Below, piece after piece: positions 46,205-54,406 of a DNA stretch of 64,000 nucleotides (positions are counted from its first letter, which is position 1; each line of letters opens with the position of its first letter). This DNA is from CAZUWH01 sp964624075 (lineage in GTDB: Bacteria; Pseudomonadota; Alphaproteobacteria; Rhodospirillales; Rhodospirillaceae). The DNA is taken from assembly GCA_964624075.1 (NCBI GenBank), contig CAZUWH010000008.1:1-64000 (forward strand), in the 5' to 3' direction. A program made the translations under genes and the position numbers. The notes below the pieces were generated by a model. The model searched no databases and was not told the origin of the DNA. It worked only from the letters and a program-made list of their open reading frames with translations.

Positions 46205-47564
46205 ATGTCGCCACGGATCGGGTTCTTCCGTGTCATTTTGGGAATGATACTGGGAATAATGGCCACCATGCTACCGCTGGCGGGGCTGCAGGCGCAAGAA
46301 GTGCCACGCACCAGGGCCGATTTCAAACTCTCGTTCGCGCCCGTGGTGAAACCAGGTCGCCCCGGCTGTCGTGAACATCTATACCCGCAAGGTAGTCAAG
46401 ACTAGCAGACGGCTGTTACCACTCCTAGACGATTCTGTTTTTCGTCGCTTCTTTAGCGAGCAGTCGGAGCAATCGTCGGAACAGGTCCAGCGTTCACTGG
46501 GGTCGGGGGTCATCATCCGGTCTGATGGTATCATTGTCACCAACCACCGTGTGGTGAAGGACTCCGACGTGGTCACGGTGGTTCTTTATGACCGCCGCGA
46601 ATATGACGCTTTCCTGCTCGGGTCCGATGAACGCACCGATCTCGCCGTCATCAAGATCACGAGCCGGAACGAGACCTTTCCCGCCCTGGGCATGGGAGAT
46701 TCGGATGCCCTGGAGGTCGGCGATCTCGTGCTAGCCATCGGCAACCCTTTCTGGGTCGGCCAGACAGTGACAAGCGGCATTGTCTCCGCCGTGGCCCGCA
46801 CATCGGTTGGCATTTCCGACTACCGCTTCTTCATCCAGACCGATACCGCCATCAATCCGGGCAATTCGGACGGAGCCCTTGTGACCATGGATGGCCGTCT
46901 GGCCGGTATCAACACAGCCATCTACTCCCGGGATGGCGGCAATATCGGAATCGGTTTTGCCGTGCCGGCTAACATGGTCCAGGTGGTGGTGGAAACCATT
47001 CTGACGCAAGGGCGAACGGTTCGGCCTTGGGTGAGCATCGCCGGGGACGGTCTGACCCAGGAAGCTGCCGACTCGCTTGGCCTGCGGACACCGAATGGTG
47101 TGCTGGTCACATCGGTTCACCGTGGCAGCCCGGGCGAGGTAGCCGGTCTCCGTCCCGGCGACGTGGTGCTGAGCATCAACGACCATGCCATGGCAGATGT
47201 CGAATCCCTGCGCTATCGTCTTGCCACCCTGCCCCTTGTCAGCACCGCCCTGTTGAAGGTCTTCCGCGCCGGTTCGATACGGTCGGTGAACCTGAAGCTG
47301 TCGGCGCCTCCTGAAACACCGCCGCGGGATGTGGCTGAACTCAAGGGGCGTACGCCCTTTTCCGGTGCCACGGTGGCCAACCTGAACCCAGCCCTAGCGG
47401 AGGAACTGGGACTTGACTTCAATGGCAACGGTGTCATCGTCATCCAGATCCGCTGCCGGACCCCGGCTGAAAGCGTGAGTTTGCGTCCCGGCGACATCAT
47501 TGCGTTGCGCCGTCTGATGGGCGCTGCCGCCAACGGCTGGCGTATCGCTCTGCGTCGTGGCTAG
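46205..47564 (+). pseudogene. HtrA/DegP-like periplasmic protease, frameshifted and with altered active site
   Basis: The ATG at 46205 gives a signal peptide (MSPRIGFFRVILGMILGIM ... GLQAQE) and FKLSFAPVVK, then a frameshift near 46355; the other frame continues VNIYTRKVV to 47564. The protease domain has lost key features: VTNNHVV reads VTNHRVV (the catalytic His position is Arg), GNSGG reads GNSDG and the PFG before the oxyanion region is PFW. The Asp in DLAVIKI is kept. PDZ domains follow (GSPGEVAGLRPGDVVLSIND; SVSLRPGDIIAL). Even the intact part is unlikely to be an active protease. Confidence 0.8.
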
Positions 47565-47703
47565 ACAGTCTTGCGGATGACCATCAGCGAGAACTGACCG
47601 GGGAGTATCGTCCGCGGGCGAGGTCATTTTCCGGCGTAAGAGCGGCTTCCAATCAGGTGGAAAATGAAACCGCCCGAGTCTCGGCCCATGAACGCGACAG
47701 GTG

Positions 47704-48662
47704 TCACCCTGGTGGCAGCGACGCAAAAATCTGGTGGATCGCTTCACTTTCCGCTTCGTAGCATTGGCTACAGCGGGCCATCTGCCCGATCAGCCATTCC
47801 ACATGCCTTGTCCATGGAACGCCTCCGTCGCGGAAACTCTGATAACCGGCTAGGTGCACCGGCGGCTCATCACGGGCCAGCGAAGGACATCCTTCCAAAC
47901 AAGGCAGAAGCAGGGATACCGGAACGCCGACCCATCTCTCCTCGGCCAGCAGCTCGGCCAGGGCGGCATGGTGGCTGTCAGCCCACGCGGCCGCCTCGGC
48001 CAGGCCGTCGATCAGATGATCCACGAGGTCAGGGGGTTTCTCCTCACCCCAGGCCCGGCGCAGACCCAGCACCTTTTCCGGCGCATGGGGGGCGATATCA
48101 GCCTTGGTGGCAACGATCCGTCCCAGCCCCCGGGTGACAGCCAACTGGTTCCAAGGCTCGCCGACGCAAAAGCCGTCCCACGAAACCGTTTGCCAGGTTT
48201 TCCACCATGCGCGGCGGGGGAATGACCGCCAGATCCACGTCACGGTCGGGATCAATCTGCGGTCAGCTATGACCGCAGCTCATAGGCATGCGTGGAGAAG
48301 GGAAACACGGAGGCAAAGCGCAGAGGCGTGGCAAGCCCCGACGCCCCGCTACCACCTGTGCCAGTGGACGGGCGGAGAGAGCGCGCGGACCGGCCATGGC
48401 CTGTGGATCTACCGCAACCATCGCGGCATGAAGGTTCTCTGAAACGGTAATGGCATTGCCGCCTCGCCCCAGCGTCCACCGGCGCCAGCATGTGCGCGAC
48501 ATCGAGCAGGCCGAAGGCCACCTTGTCGCGAATAGCCGCCCACGATGGCTCGCGGCTTGGCACCAGACGAATACCGCGGCGCTCGGCCAACCCGAGACCG
48601 TGGGCAACGGCGATCAGGGCGTAATCCACCAGCGGCATGAACCCGATACGCACCGCGCGCAT
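47704..48662 (-). pseudogene. nasS: NasS/NrtA-like nitrate sensor protein, decayed
   Basis: NasS binds nitrate and holds NasT inactive. From the ATG at 48662: MRAVRIGFMPLVDYALIAVA, FGLLDVAHMLAPVD, then a shift to GNAITVSENLHAAMVAVDPQ, a shift to RFASVFPFSTHAYELRS and TAG at 48267-48269, where relatives have the Trp of Y-E-L-R-Y-W-L. Further frames give IDPDRDVDLAVIPPPRMVEN, then DGFCVGEPWNQLAVTRGLG and PEKVLGLRRAWGEEKPPDLV. At least four frameshifts. It follows nasT directly. Confidence 0.85.
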
Positions 48663-48665
48663 GGC

Positions 48666-49256
48666 CTAAAGCTCCATTTCGAAAGCGATGATGACGCTGT
48701 GGGCAAATGTCCACCATCCGACGGTTCTGACGCATGGCAGCTTGCCGGAGTGCAATATAGGCCTCATTCTCACTCATATGACGCTTCTCCATCAGCAGGC
48801 CCTTAGCTTTTTCGATCACCTTGCGTTCGGCCAGCTGCGTCACGGCCGCATCACGCTCCCGCCGTATGCGGTCGAAGGCAGCGAAGCGGCTGATCGCGAT
48901 CTCAACTATAGGCTGTACACGCTCTTTCCGTGGGCCATCCACCACATAGGCGGACACGCCGGCCTCGATGGCGGCGGCGGTGGCCGCGCACTATCCGACT
49001 GACCGACAAACATGGCAATGGGGCGGCGTATCGCCCGTGTCACCTGAAACATGCTCTCCAGGGTGTCACGGTCGGGATTAGCTAGGTCAATGATCACCAC
49101 ATCCGGTGCCAATGCCTGCACTCGCTCAGTCAGATTGGTCATGGAGCGGATGGTCATGACCCGAGTATAGCCGGCCTCGACCAACCCTTGTTCAAGGATG
49201 GCCGCCCGATCAGGCGTGTCATCGATGACCAGGATATTAAGGTCCCGACCGCCCAT
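48666..49256 (-). pseudogene. nasT: NasT-like ANTAR response regulator, frameshifted
   Basis: NasT is an RNA-binding antiterminator for nitrate assimilation genes. From the ATG at 49256: LNILVIDDTPDRAAILEQGL, DVVIIDLANPDRDTLESMFQ and IAMFVGQSDSA, then a frameshift near 48990. The second frame reads SAYVVDGPRKERVQPIVEIA and the ANTAR end AKGLLMEKRHMSENEAYIAL with RQAAMRQNRRMVDI. A second shift near 48712 precedes the normal end SVIIAFEMEL at 48666. With nasS also broken, this circuit is lost. No nitrate reductase genes in the window. Confidence 0.82.
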
Positions 49257-49348
49257 GGCCCTTGTCCCTCACGCGTCGTCGCAACACGGCTTTGAGTCCA
49301 GAGCATACGGCATTGGCCGTGGATCCCCGTGTCCCCCTTACAGGTTCT

Positions 49349-50150
49349 TTATGCCCCTTTTTTGTCTATTGTGGCCAGAATTTCTGCGACAAAGGCCGGA
49401 ATGAGCGCGGTGGCCGGTCCATAACGGGCGTCCACGAACAGACTGGCACCCTGCGACGGTCCCAGGTTGATCTCGACGGTCCGGGTATGGGCGCGCACAA
49501 GACTCACAAAACCGGCTGCCGGGTACACGTGACCTGAAGTACCGATGGAAACGAACAGGTCACAGTCCGTCAGGGCGATCTCGATTGCGTCCATGGCAAG
49601 CGGCATCTCCCCCCGAACCACACGACACGAGGCGCAGATAACCAATCCGGGCCGCAGCGCGGGCAGGCAGTGGTGGGGGAAAGATCGTCACGCCAGGCAA
49701 GGATCGCTCTGCAGCCGCTAGCGCACCACACTTTCAGCAGCTCGCCATGCATGTGGATCAGAGCCTGCGAACCAGCCCGTTCGTGCAGATCGTCCACATT
49801 CTGTGGGTCACGAGCAGCATTCGTCCCGGCCATCCCCGTTCCAGACAGGCCAGAGCCAGGTGGGCCGGATTGGGGTGCATACCTTGCAGGGCACGGCGAC
49901 GCATGTTGTAGAAGGCATGCACCCGGGCCGGATCACGGGCGAAAGCCTCCGGGGTGGGTGGCGACGTCCTCGAGGCAAACCTTGGCCCACAGACCCCCGG
50001 CATCCCGAAAGGTAGCAAGCCCCGATTCCCCAAAGATGCCGGCACCGGTCAGGACGACGATGCTCTGGCATGGGAACGCCTCCCGGTTTGAACCTTGCGC
50101 CAATGCCGTGCCGCTTTCGGACGAGGGCTTTTGAACAGGGACGGGACATG
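49349..50150 (-). pseudogene. cobB: Sirtuin (CobB, NAD-dependent deacylase), decayed
   Basis: Pieces of a bacterial Sir2 deacylase. IVVLTGAGIFGESGLATFRD is the NAD site, where relatives have GAGISAESG. GGLWAKVCLEDVAT leads into PEAFARDPARVHAFYNMRRR in another frame. Then NVDDLHERAGSQALIHMHGE (active-site His), the zinc part with CPRC, and the C-terminal DLFVSIGTSGHVYPAAGFV to 49349. At least four frameshifts. The start is uncertain (about 50090-50150). Confidence 0.82.
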
Positions 50151-50470
50151 ATAATTGGTTGTCGGCAGGAATGAAACCGGCATGCGGACAGCTGTTCTCA
50201 TCATGAGATTTATTCCTGTTCGTATTCACCTGCCTGAGGGGAAAGGCCATCCCCCTTGATGGGAACGGGCGGGGTGGTGGTAATTCATACACCTAAAGAG
50301 GGTGTCATGGTCGTTCCGGCCTTGCGAACATTATGGGAATCGGCATTGTCACGCTCGCCTTGAAATCACTTCCCTTCCATCTCTCCCCCGTCACGGAGAA
50401 TATTGTCACGACAATGATACACTTACAACGTGTATAACTTTCATGGTTGGAACGACCGGCATGAAGAGAC

Positions 50471-50986
50471 ATGGATAACGGAGAAAGGTATAGTAAGCCG
50501 TTTCGGGTGCTGTTTGTGTGTACGGGCAATATCTGCCGTTCGCCTACGGCCGAAGGCTTGTTCCGGAGGACGGTCGCACAGGCCGGTCTGTCGGCGCAGA
50601 TCACTGTCGATTCGGCCGGCATTGACAGCTGGCATGCCGGGGAAAGCCCTGATCCCCGCGCCATTGCCGCGGCCCGCCATCGCAGTGTTGATATTTCCGT
50701 CTTGCGTGCCCGCCAACTGGAACGGGTAGACTTTATCCGTTCCGACCTGATTCTTGCCATGGATCGCGGCCATCTATTGGCCATGGCCCGTGCCTACCCG
50801 CGTGGTCGTACCAATCGTTTGCACCTGTTTCTCTCTTTTGCACCTCATGCCGGCGCTGTCGACATCCCCGATCCCTATTATGGGGGTGCAGAAGGGTTTG
50901 AGCGCGTTCTCGACCTGATCGAGGTGGGCGCGGCTGGTCTGCTGACAAGCATCCGCAGCCGCCTGGCAGTAGCAGGAGAAGATTGA
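50471..50986 (+). CDS. Low molecular weight protein-tyrosine phosphatase
   Basis: A cytoplasmic phosphatase for phosphotyrosine or similar substrates. The 171-residue protein has the P-loop VLFVCTGNICRSPTAEG, with the nucleophile Cys17 and the Arg, and the general-acid loop DIPDPYYGGAEGFERVLDLI. The first 10 residues precede the usual start; ATG 50471 follows ATGGATAACGG-type sequence without a strong ribosome site. It ends 4 bp before the fructosamine kinase gene, a pair often found together in bacteria and suggesting shared work on glycation repair. Confidence 0.9.
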   Translation: MDNGERYSKPFRVLFVCTGNICRSPTAEGLFRRTVAQAGLSAQITVDSAGIDSWHAGESPDPRAIAAARHRSVDISVLRARQLERVDFIRSDLILAMDRGHLLAMARAYPRGRTNRLHLFLSFAPHAGAVDIPDPYYGGAEGFERVLDLIEVGAAGLLTSIRSRLAVAGED

Positions 50987-50990
50987 GCCC

Positions 50991-51845
50991 ATGGGTCCGG
51001 ACATCGTCAGCAAGATCGAAACTCTGGCCGGCAGACGGATGACCAGTCATACTGCCCTGGCGGGGGGATGTGTCGGCGAGGTCTATCGGGTCAGTCTGGC
51101 CGACGGCACCGCTCTCGTGGCCAAGGTTGGCCGCCCCGGCAGTGGTCTGTCCCTCGAAGGCTGCATGTTGACCTACCTGCGGACCAGAGCCCGCCTGCCG
51201 GTGCCCGAGGTTCTCCACGCCGATGATCGTTTGCTGCTGATGACATATGTCGAAGCCGGCGATGGGTTGACCCCCAGCGCCCAGTTCCATGCCGCCGAAC
51301 TGCTGGCCAGCCTGCATGAGATCAGAGCCGAAGCGTATGGGCTGGAACGTGATACCCTGATTGGCGGTCTACATCAGCCCAATCCGCTGTCGCGAAACTG
51401 GATCGACTTCTTCCGTGACCATCGTCTGCTGTACATGGGGGCCGAAGCCATGCGCAGCGGGTGGCTGTCGTCTTCCCTGTACAGCCGGCTGGAGACTTTC
51501 GCCGCCCGCCTGGAAACCTGGTTGGAAGAACCTGTGGCGCCGGCGCTGATTCATGGCGACATGTGGGGTGGCAACGTGCTATGTCGCCAGGGACGGATTG
51601 CCGCCTTCATCGATCCGGCTATCTATTATGCTGATGCCGAAATCGAACTGGCCTTTTCCACTCTGTTCGGGACATTCGGCACGGCGTTCTTTGATCGTTA
51701 CCAGGCGATTCGTCCTTTGCGCCCCGGTTTTTTCGAGGTACGTCGCGATATCTACAACCTCTACCCCCTTCTGGTGCACGTGCGGCTCTTCGGTAGCAGC
51801 TATGTCGGTTCGGTTGACCGTACCTTGCGCCGGTTCGGCTGCTGA
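50991..51845 (+). CDS. Fructosamine/ketosamine-3-kinase family protein
   Basis: Phosphorylates sugar adducts on protein amines so that they fall off (deglycation). The 284-residue protein has the family pattern GGCVGEVYRVSLADGTALVA with AKVG, MLTYLRTRARLPVPEVLHAD, and the kinase core ALIHGDMWGGNVL with FIDPAIYYADAEIELAFS. It lies 4 bp after the LMW phosphatase, so one operon. The ATG at 50991 overlaps no gene. Intact. Confidence 0.92.
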   Translation: MGPDIVSKIETLAGRRMTSHTALAGGCVGEVYRVSLADGTALVAKVGRPGSGLSLEGCMLTYLRTRARLPVPEVLHADDRLLLMTYVEAGDGLTPSAQFHAAELLASLHEIRAEAYGLERDTLIGGLHQPNPLSRNWIDFFRDHRLLYMGAEAMRSGWLSSSLYSRLETFAARLETWLEEPVAPALIHGDMWGGNVLCRQGRIAAFIDPAIYYADAEIELAFSTLFGTFGTAFFDRYQAIRPLRPGFFEVRRDIYNLYPLLVHVRLFGSSYVGSVDRTLRRFGC

Positions 51846-51984
51846 CGGCTGACAGGCCGCTACGTGCATAACCTGCTGTCTATGTCTGTAGACGTGTTAC
51901 GCGTATGACACGGAATCGCGTATGAGTACATGATATAGGAGAAGAGAGAGCCGGCAGTAAACGTGTCTTCAGGAGGAGGGCGCC

Positions 51985-52368
51985 ATGAGGGAGATGGGTG
52001 TCGCGGCGTTTGCAGCAGGGGATATCGCAAAAGTGTCGTCCCTGCCCACCACGCTGGTACGGGCACCCGCCGGGCCTGAGGCCGGAGAAGAGCCAGCCTC
52101 CACACGCAGAATGGATGTTCGTGGACAGCATAAGCCTTTCGCCCCAGGCCGCGCCGGCCCTGCTTCAGACCGTGCCGGCCGTCGAGGCGACGGGCTTTAT
52201 GTGGCAGGAAGAACAGATGCCTGGAGACACTGGTCCCGGCCAGAAAGAGGAGCGTGCGCACACCGGCGTACTATTCCGTTCGGCGGGAATATCCGGGGAA
52301 TCCGCCCCGGCAGGCCCCCTCCCCTCACGGAACACGCCCTCAGCGGCAAGAAACGATGCTGCCCATGA
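51985..52368 (+). CDS. Hypothetical protein with a strong ribosome site
   Basis: AGGAGG sits 8 bases before the ATG at 51985, the best ribosome site in this part, giving MREMGVAAFAAGDIAKVSSL and a 127-residue Arg/Gly/Pro-rich product. The frame starting 51998 stays open to 52648 with a less biased stretch (FVDSISLSPQAAPALLQTVP), so the real gene may shift from the first frame to the second near 52110. I recognise no family. It may be a decayed gene. Confidence 0.3.
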   Translation: MREMGVAAFAAGDIAKVSSLPTTLVRAPAGPEAGEEPASTRRMDVRGQHKPFAPGRAGPASDRAGRRGDGLYVAGRTDAWRHWSRPERGACAHRRTIPFGGNIRGIRPGRPPPLTEHALSGKKRCCP

Positions 52369-52649
52369 ACGGGGCGGGTATCGTGGCGTGTTCAGTGTCG
52401 AGGGCGACAGATGGTATGACCAGCTATTCGCACTACGGATGGACGAGAACATGGATGGAATGACCGATGTCCAGGACACAGGCATGCAGTCAATGCTTGT
52501 AATACGTGTATTAGCCGGAATCGTGCCCCTGGTCGAGGCGGCTGCACCCGGGAGGTGGTCGAGGCAACCGTTCCCTCCTCCGCACACCCTCTGGTACCGC
52601 CTGTGGTTCTATCGTTCCAGCAGGCCTCGGAACGGGATGGACCGGTGAC

Positions 52650-53150
52650 AAAGATCACGGAAGGCGGTGCCGATTCCAGCATTTGACCTGGTCTGTCATG
52701 CGTTGTGATCCCTGCCATCTGCACCAATGACCAGTCGCATCCTACCGCTCTCCCTTCCGGATCGGATCGGGTAATCGTATACGCACAAGCCCTGCAGCTC
52801 GCGGGGTTGCACCGTTCCACACCCGAGGCGTCCCCATCCCTCTGGATGGGCTTCTGTATGTACACCTCTTTGACGGTGGGAGACGCGGGGATCCGTCGGG
52901 AACGGATCGAGAAGACGTGAACCCCCCCGCCTGGACGTTGCGAGCCCTCCCCCTTGGATCGGGGGAGGGTTGGGGTGAAGGTGAAGGGAACGTCTAGTCG
53001 GTGATGGAGGGCTCTCTCCCTCCTCCCCCTGGATGGGGGCGTTCCTCTCCCTCTTGAAACTCTTCCCCTTGACGAGGAAGGATGGGGTGAAGGTGGCCGA
53101 CAGCGCAGACCGTTTTGTGCGCATGATGCGCATGAAAAGAAGGTCTGGTC
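52650..53150. other. Intergenic region with palindromic repeats
   Basis: About 500 bp downstream of sufA. No gene recognised. 52930-53110 holds GC-rich palindromes; the rest shows only composition-driven open frames. Confidence 0.45.
52930..53110. repeat. GC-rich palindromic repeat cluster downstream of sufA
   Basis: CTGGACGTTGCGAGCCCTCCC followed by CTTGGATCGGGGGAGGGTTG is an inverted copy of the element before pstC (CTCGCAACATCCAG there). A second part with CCTCCCCCTGGATGGGGG and CTTGACGAGGAAGGATGGGG follows. Confidence 0.7.
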
Positions 53151-53151
53151 T

Positions 53152-53484
53152 TTACACACGGAAACTTTCACCGCACCCACAGCGGCCCTTTTCATTGGGG
53201 TTGCGAAATACGAACGAGGTACCCATCCGATTCTGCTGGTAGTCAAGCTCGGTGCCAACCAGAAACATCATTGCCATCGGATCGATGAAAACCTTGATGC
53301 CTTTGTCTTCAAGGGCTTCTTCACCAGCTTTTTCTTCGGTAGCCAGTTCCAGGGCATAGGTCATGCCCGAGCAGCCGCCATTCTTGACTCCGATTCGCAA
53401 GCCAAGAATCGGCTGCGCGGATTTGGTCATCAGATCCTTGAGGCGGGACACGGCTGCCTCGGACAAGGTAATCGGGTTGGACAT
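53152..53484 (-). CDS. sufA: Fe-S cluster A-type carrier SufA
   Basis: A-type carriers deliver Fe-S clusters to target proteins. The 110-residue protein has the three conserved cysteines: Cys38 in VKNGGCSGMTYAL, and Cys102/Cys104 in GRCGCGESF. It is the last gene of the suf operon, 36 bp after sufT. Fold and length are normal. Intact. Confidence 0.94.
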   Translation of the reverse strand: MSNPITLSEAAVSRLKDLMTKSAQPILGLRIGVKNGGCSGMTYALELATEEKAGEEALEDKGIKVFIDPMAMMFLVGTELDYQQNRMGTSFVFRNPNEKGRCGCGESFRV

Positions 53485-53520
53485 CGTATACTCTCCCTCA
53501 AGACGATTACACAGAAAATA

Positions 53521-53904
53521 TCAATACAAATCAAGAGCGATCCGGGCTGCATCCGACATACGCGCCGGTGTCCACGGCGGGTCCCAGACCAGGGAAACAT
53601 CCACTTCCCCTACACCGGGCACGGCAGCGGTCACACTGGCCACCTGGGCAGGCAGTTCGCCAGCCACCGGACAGGCGGGGGCCGTCAGCGTCATCGCGAT
53701 GGTGGTCTTGCCGTCCTCGGCGATGCGGATATTATAAACGAGCCCCAGATCATAGATGTTGACCGGAATCTCAGGATCGAACACCATTCGCAGCGCTTCC
53801 GTCACGGCATCAACCGTGGCGACTGGCATACCGGAAGGTAGGGCGCTCCCGGCGCGAGCGGTTACGTCCTCGTTAACGGAAGAAGTTATTGCTGCCTGGG
53901 ACAT
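53521..53904 (-). CDS. sufT: SufT-type MIP18/DUF59 Fe-S maturation protein
   Basis: SufT helps Fe-S cluster delivery under high demand. I start at the ATG at 53904 (MSQAAITSSVNEDVTARA), which has AAGGAAG upstream; the open frame reaches 54120 but overlaps sufU. The 127-residue product has the DUF59 core EALRMVFDPEIPVNIYDLGL, then YNIRI, and TLTAPACPVAGELPAQVASV with the conserved Cys, then SLVWDPPWTPARMSDAARIA. Lies between sufU and sufA. Confidence 0.9.
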   Translation of the reverse strand: MSQAAITSSVNEDVTARAGSALPSGMPVATVDAVTEALRMVFDPEIPVNIYDLGLVYNIRIAEDGKTTIAMTLTAPACPVAGELPAQVASVTAAVPGVGEVDVSLVWDPPWTPARMSDAARIALDLY

Positions 53905-53929
53905 GGGCTTCCTTTTCCTGCAAGCATTC

Positions 53930-54406
53930 TTATTCGGTTCTGGCGGTACTGGTGTCGTCAACGGCAGCAACCATGGTATGCCAAGCCAGGGTGGCGCACT
54001 TGACCCGGACTGGAAACTGACGGACGCCGGCCAGAATCTGCAACCGTTCCAGTTCGGTCTGTAAACCTTCCGGCAGGGCATGATGCGGATGTCCTTCCTC
54101 TTCCCCCGTGCACATGGCATGGAAGGCGTGGAACAGAACCCTGGCTTCAGCTTCGCTTTTGCCGGTCAGCATTTCGGTCATCATCGAAGCCGAGGCGACC
54201 GAAATAGCACAGCCCTGACCGGCAAAGGCGGCATCACGCACGATTCCGGCCTCGTCCACCTTCAGAAACACGGTCAGCGTGTCGCCGCACATGGGGTTAT
54301 GACCATGGGCCTGGCGGTTGGCATCCGGCATAGGCCGCAAGTTGCGGGGCCGTTTGCCGTGGTCGAGGATGACCTCCTGGTAGAGGTCGCGCAGATCGTC
54401 CATCAT
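53930..54406 (-). CDS. sufU: SufU-type Fe-S scaffold/sulfur acceptor
   Basis: SufU is an IscU-like protein that accepts sulfur from SufS. The 158-residue protein has the three cysteines: NPMCGDTLTVFLKV, GQGCAISVASASMMTEML and VKCATLAWHTMVAAV. The 18-25 residue insertion between the second and third Cys, typical of SufU against IscU, is present. Its ATG at 54406 shares bases with the sufS stop. SufE is absent, so SufU is the likely partner of SufS here. Confidence 0.93.
   Translation of the reverse strand: MMDDLRDLYQEVILDHGKRPRNLRPMPDANRQAHGHNPMCGDTLTVFLKVDEAGIVRDAAFAGQGCAISVASASMMTEMLTGKSEAEARVLFHAFHAMCTGEEEGHPHHALPEGLQTELERLQILAGVRQFPVRVKCATLAWHTMVAAVDDTSTARTE

Noticed and set aside
8220..48269. 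TAG reassigned to a sense codon (Trp or Gln) across this genome
   Set aside because: Intact cobU (TAG at 60793-60795) ends with TAG, the interrupted genes also carry frameshifts, and both Trp and Gln would be needed as meanings. Loss-of-function mutation explains the pattern better.
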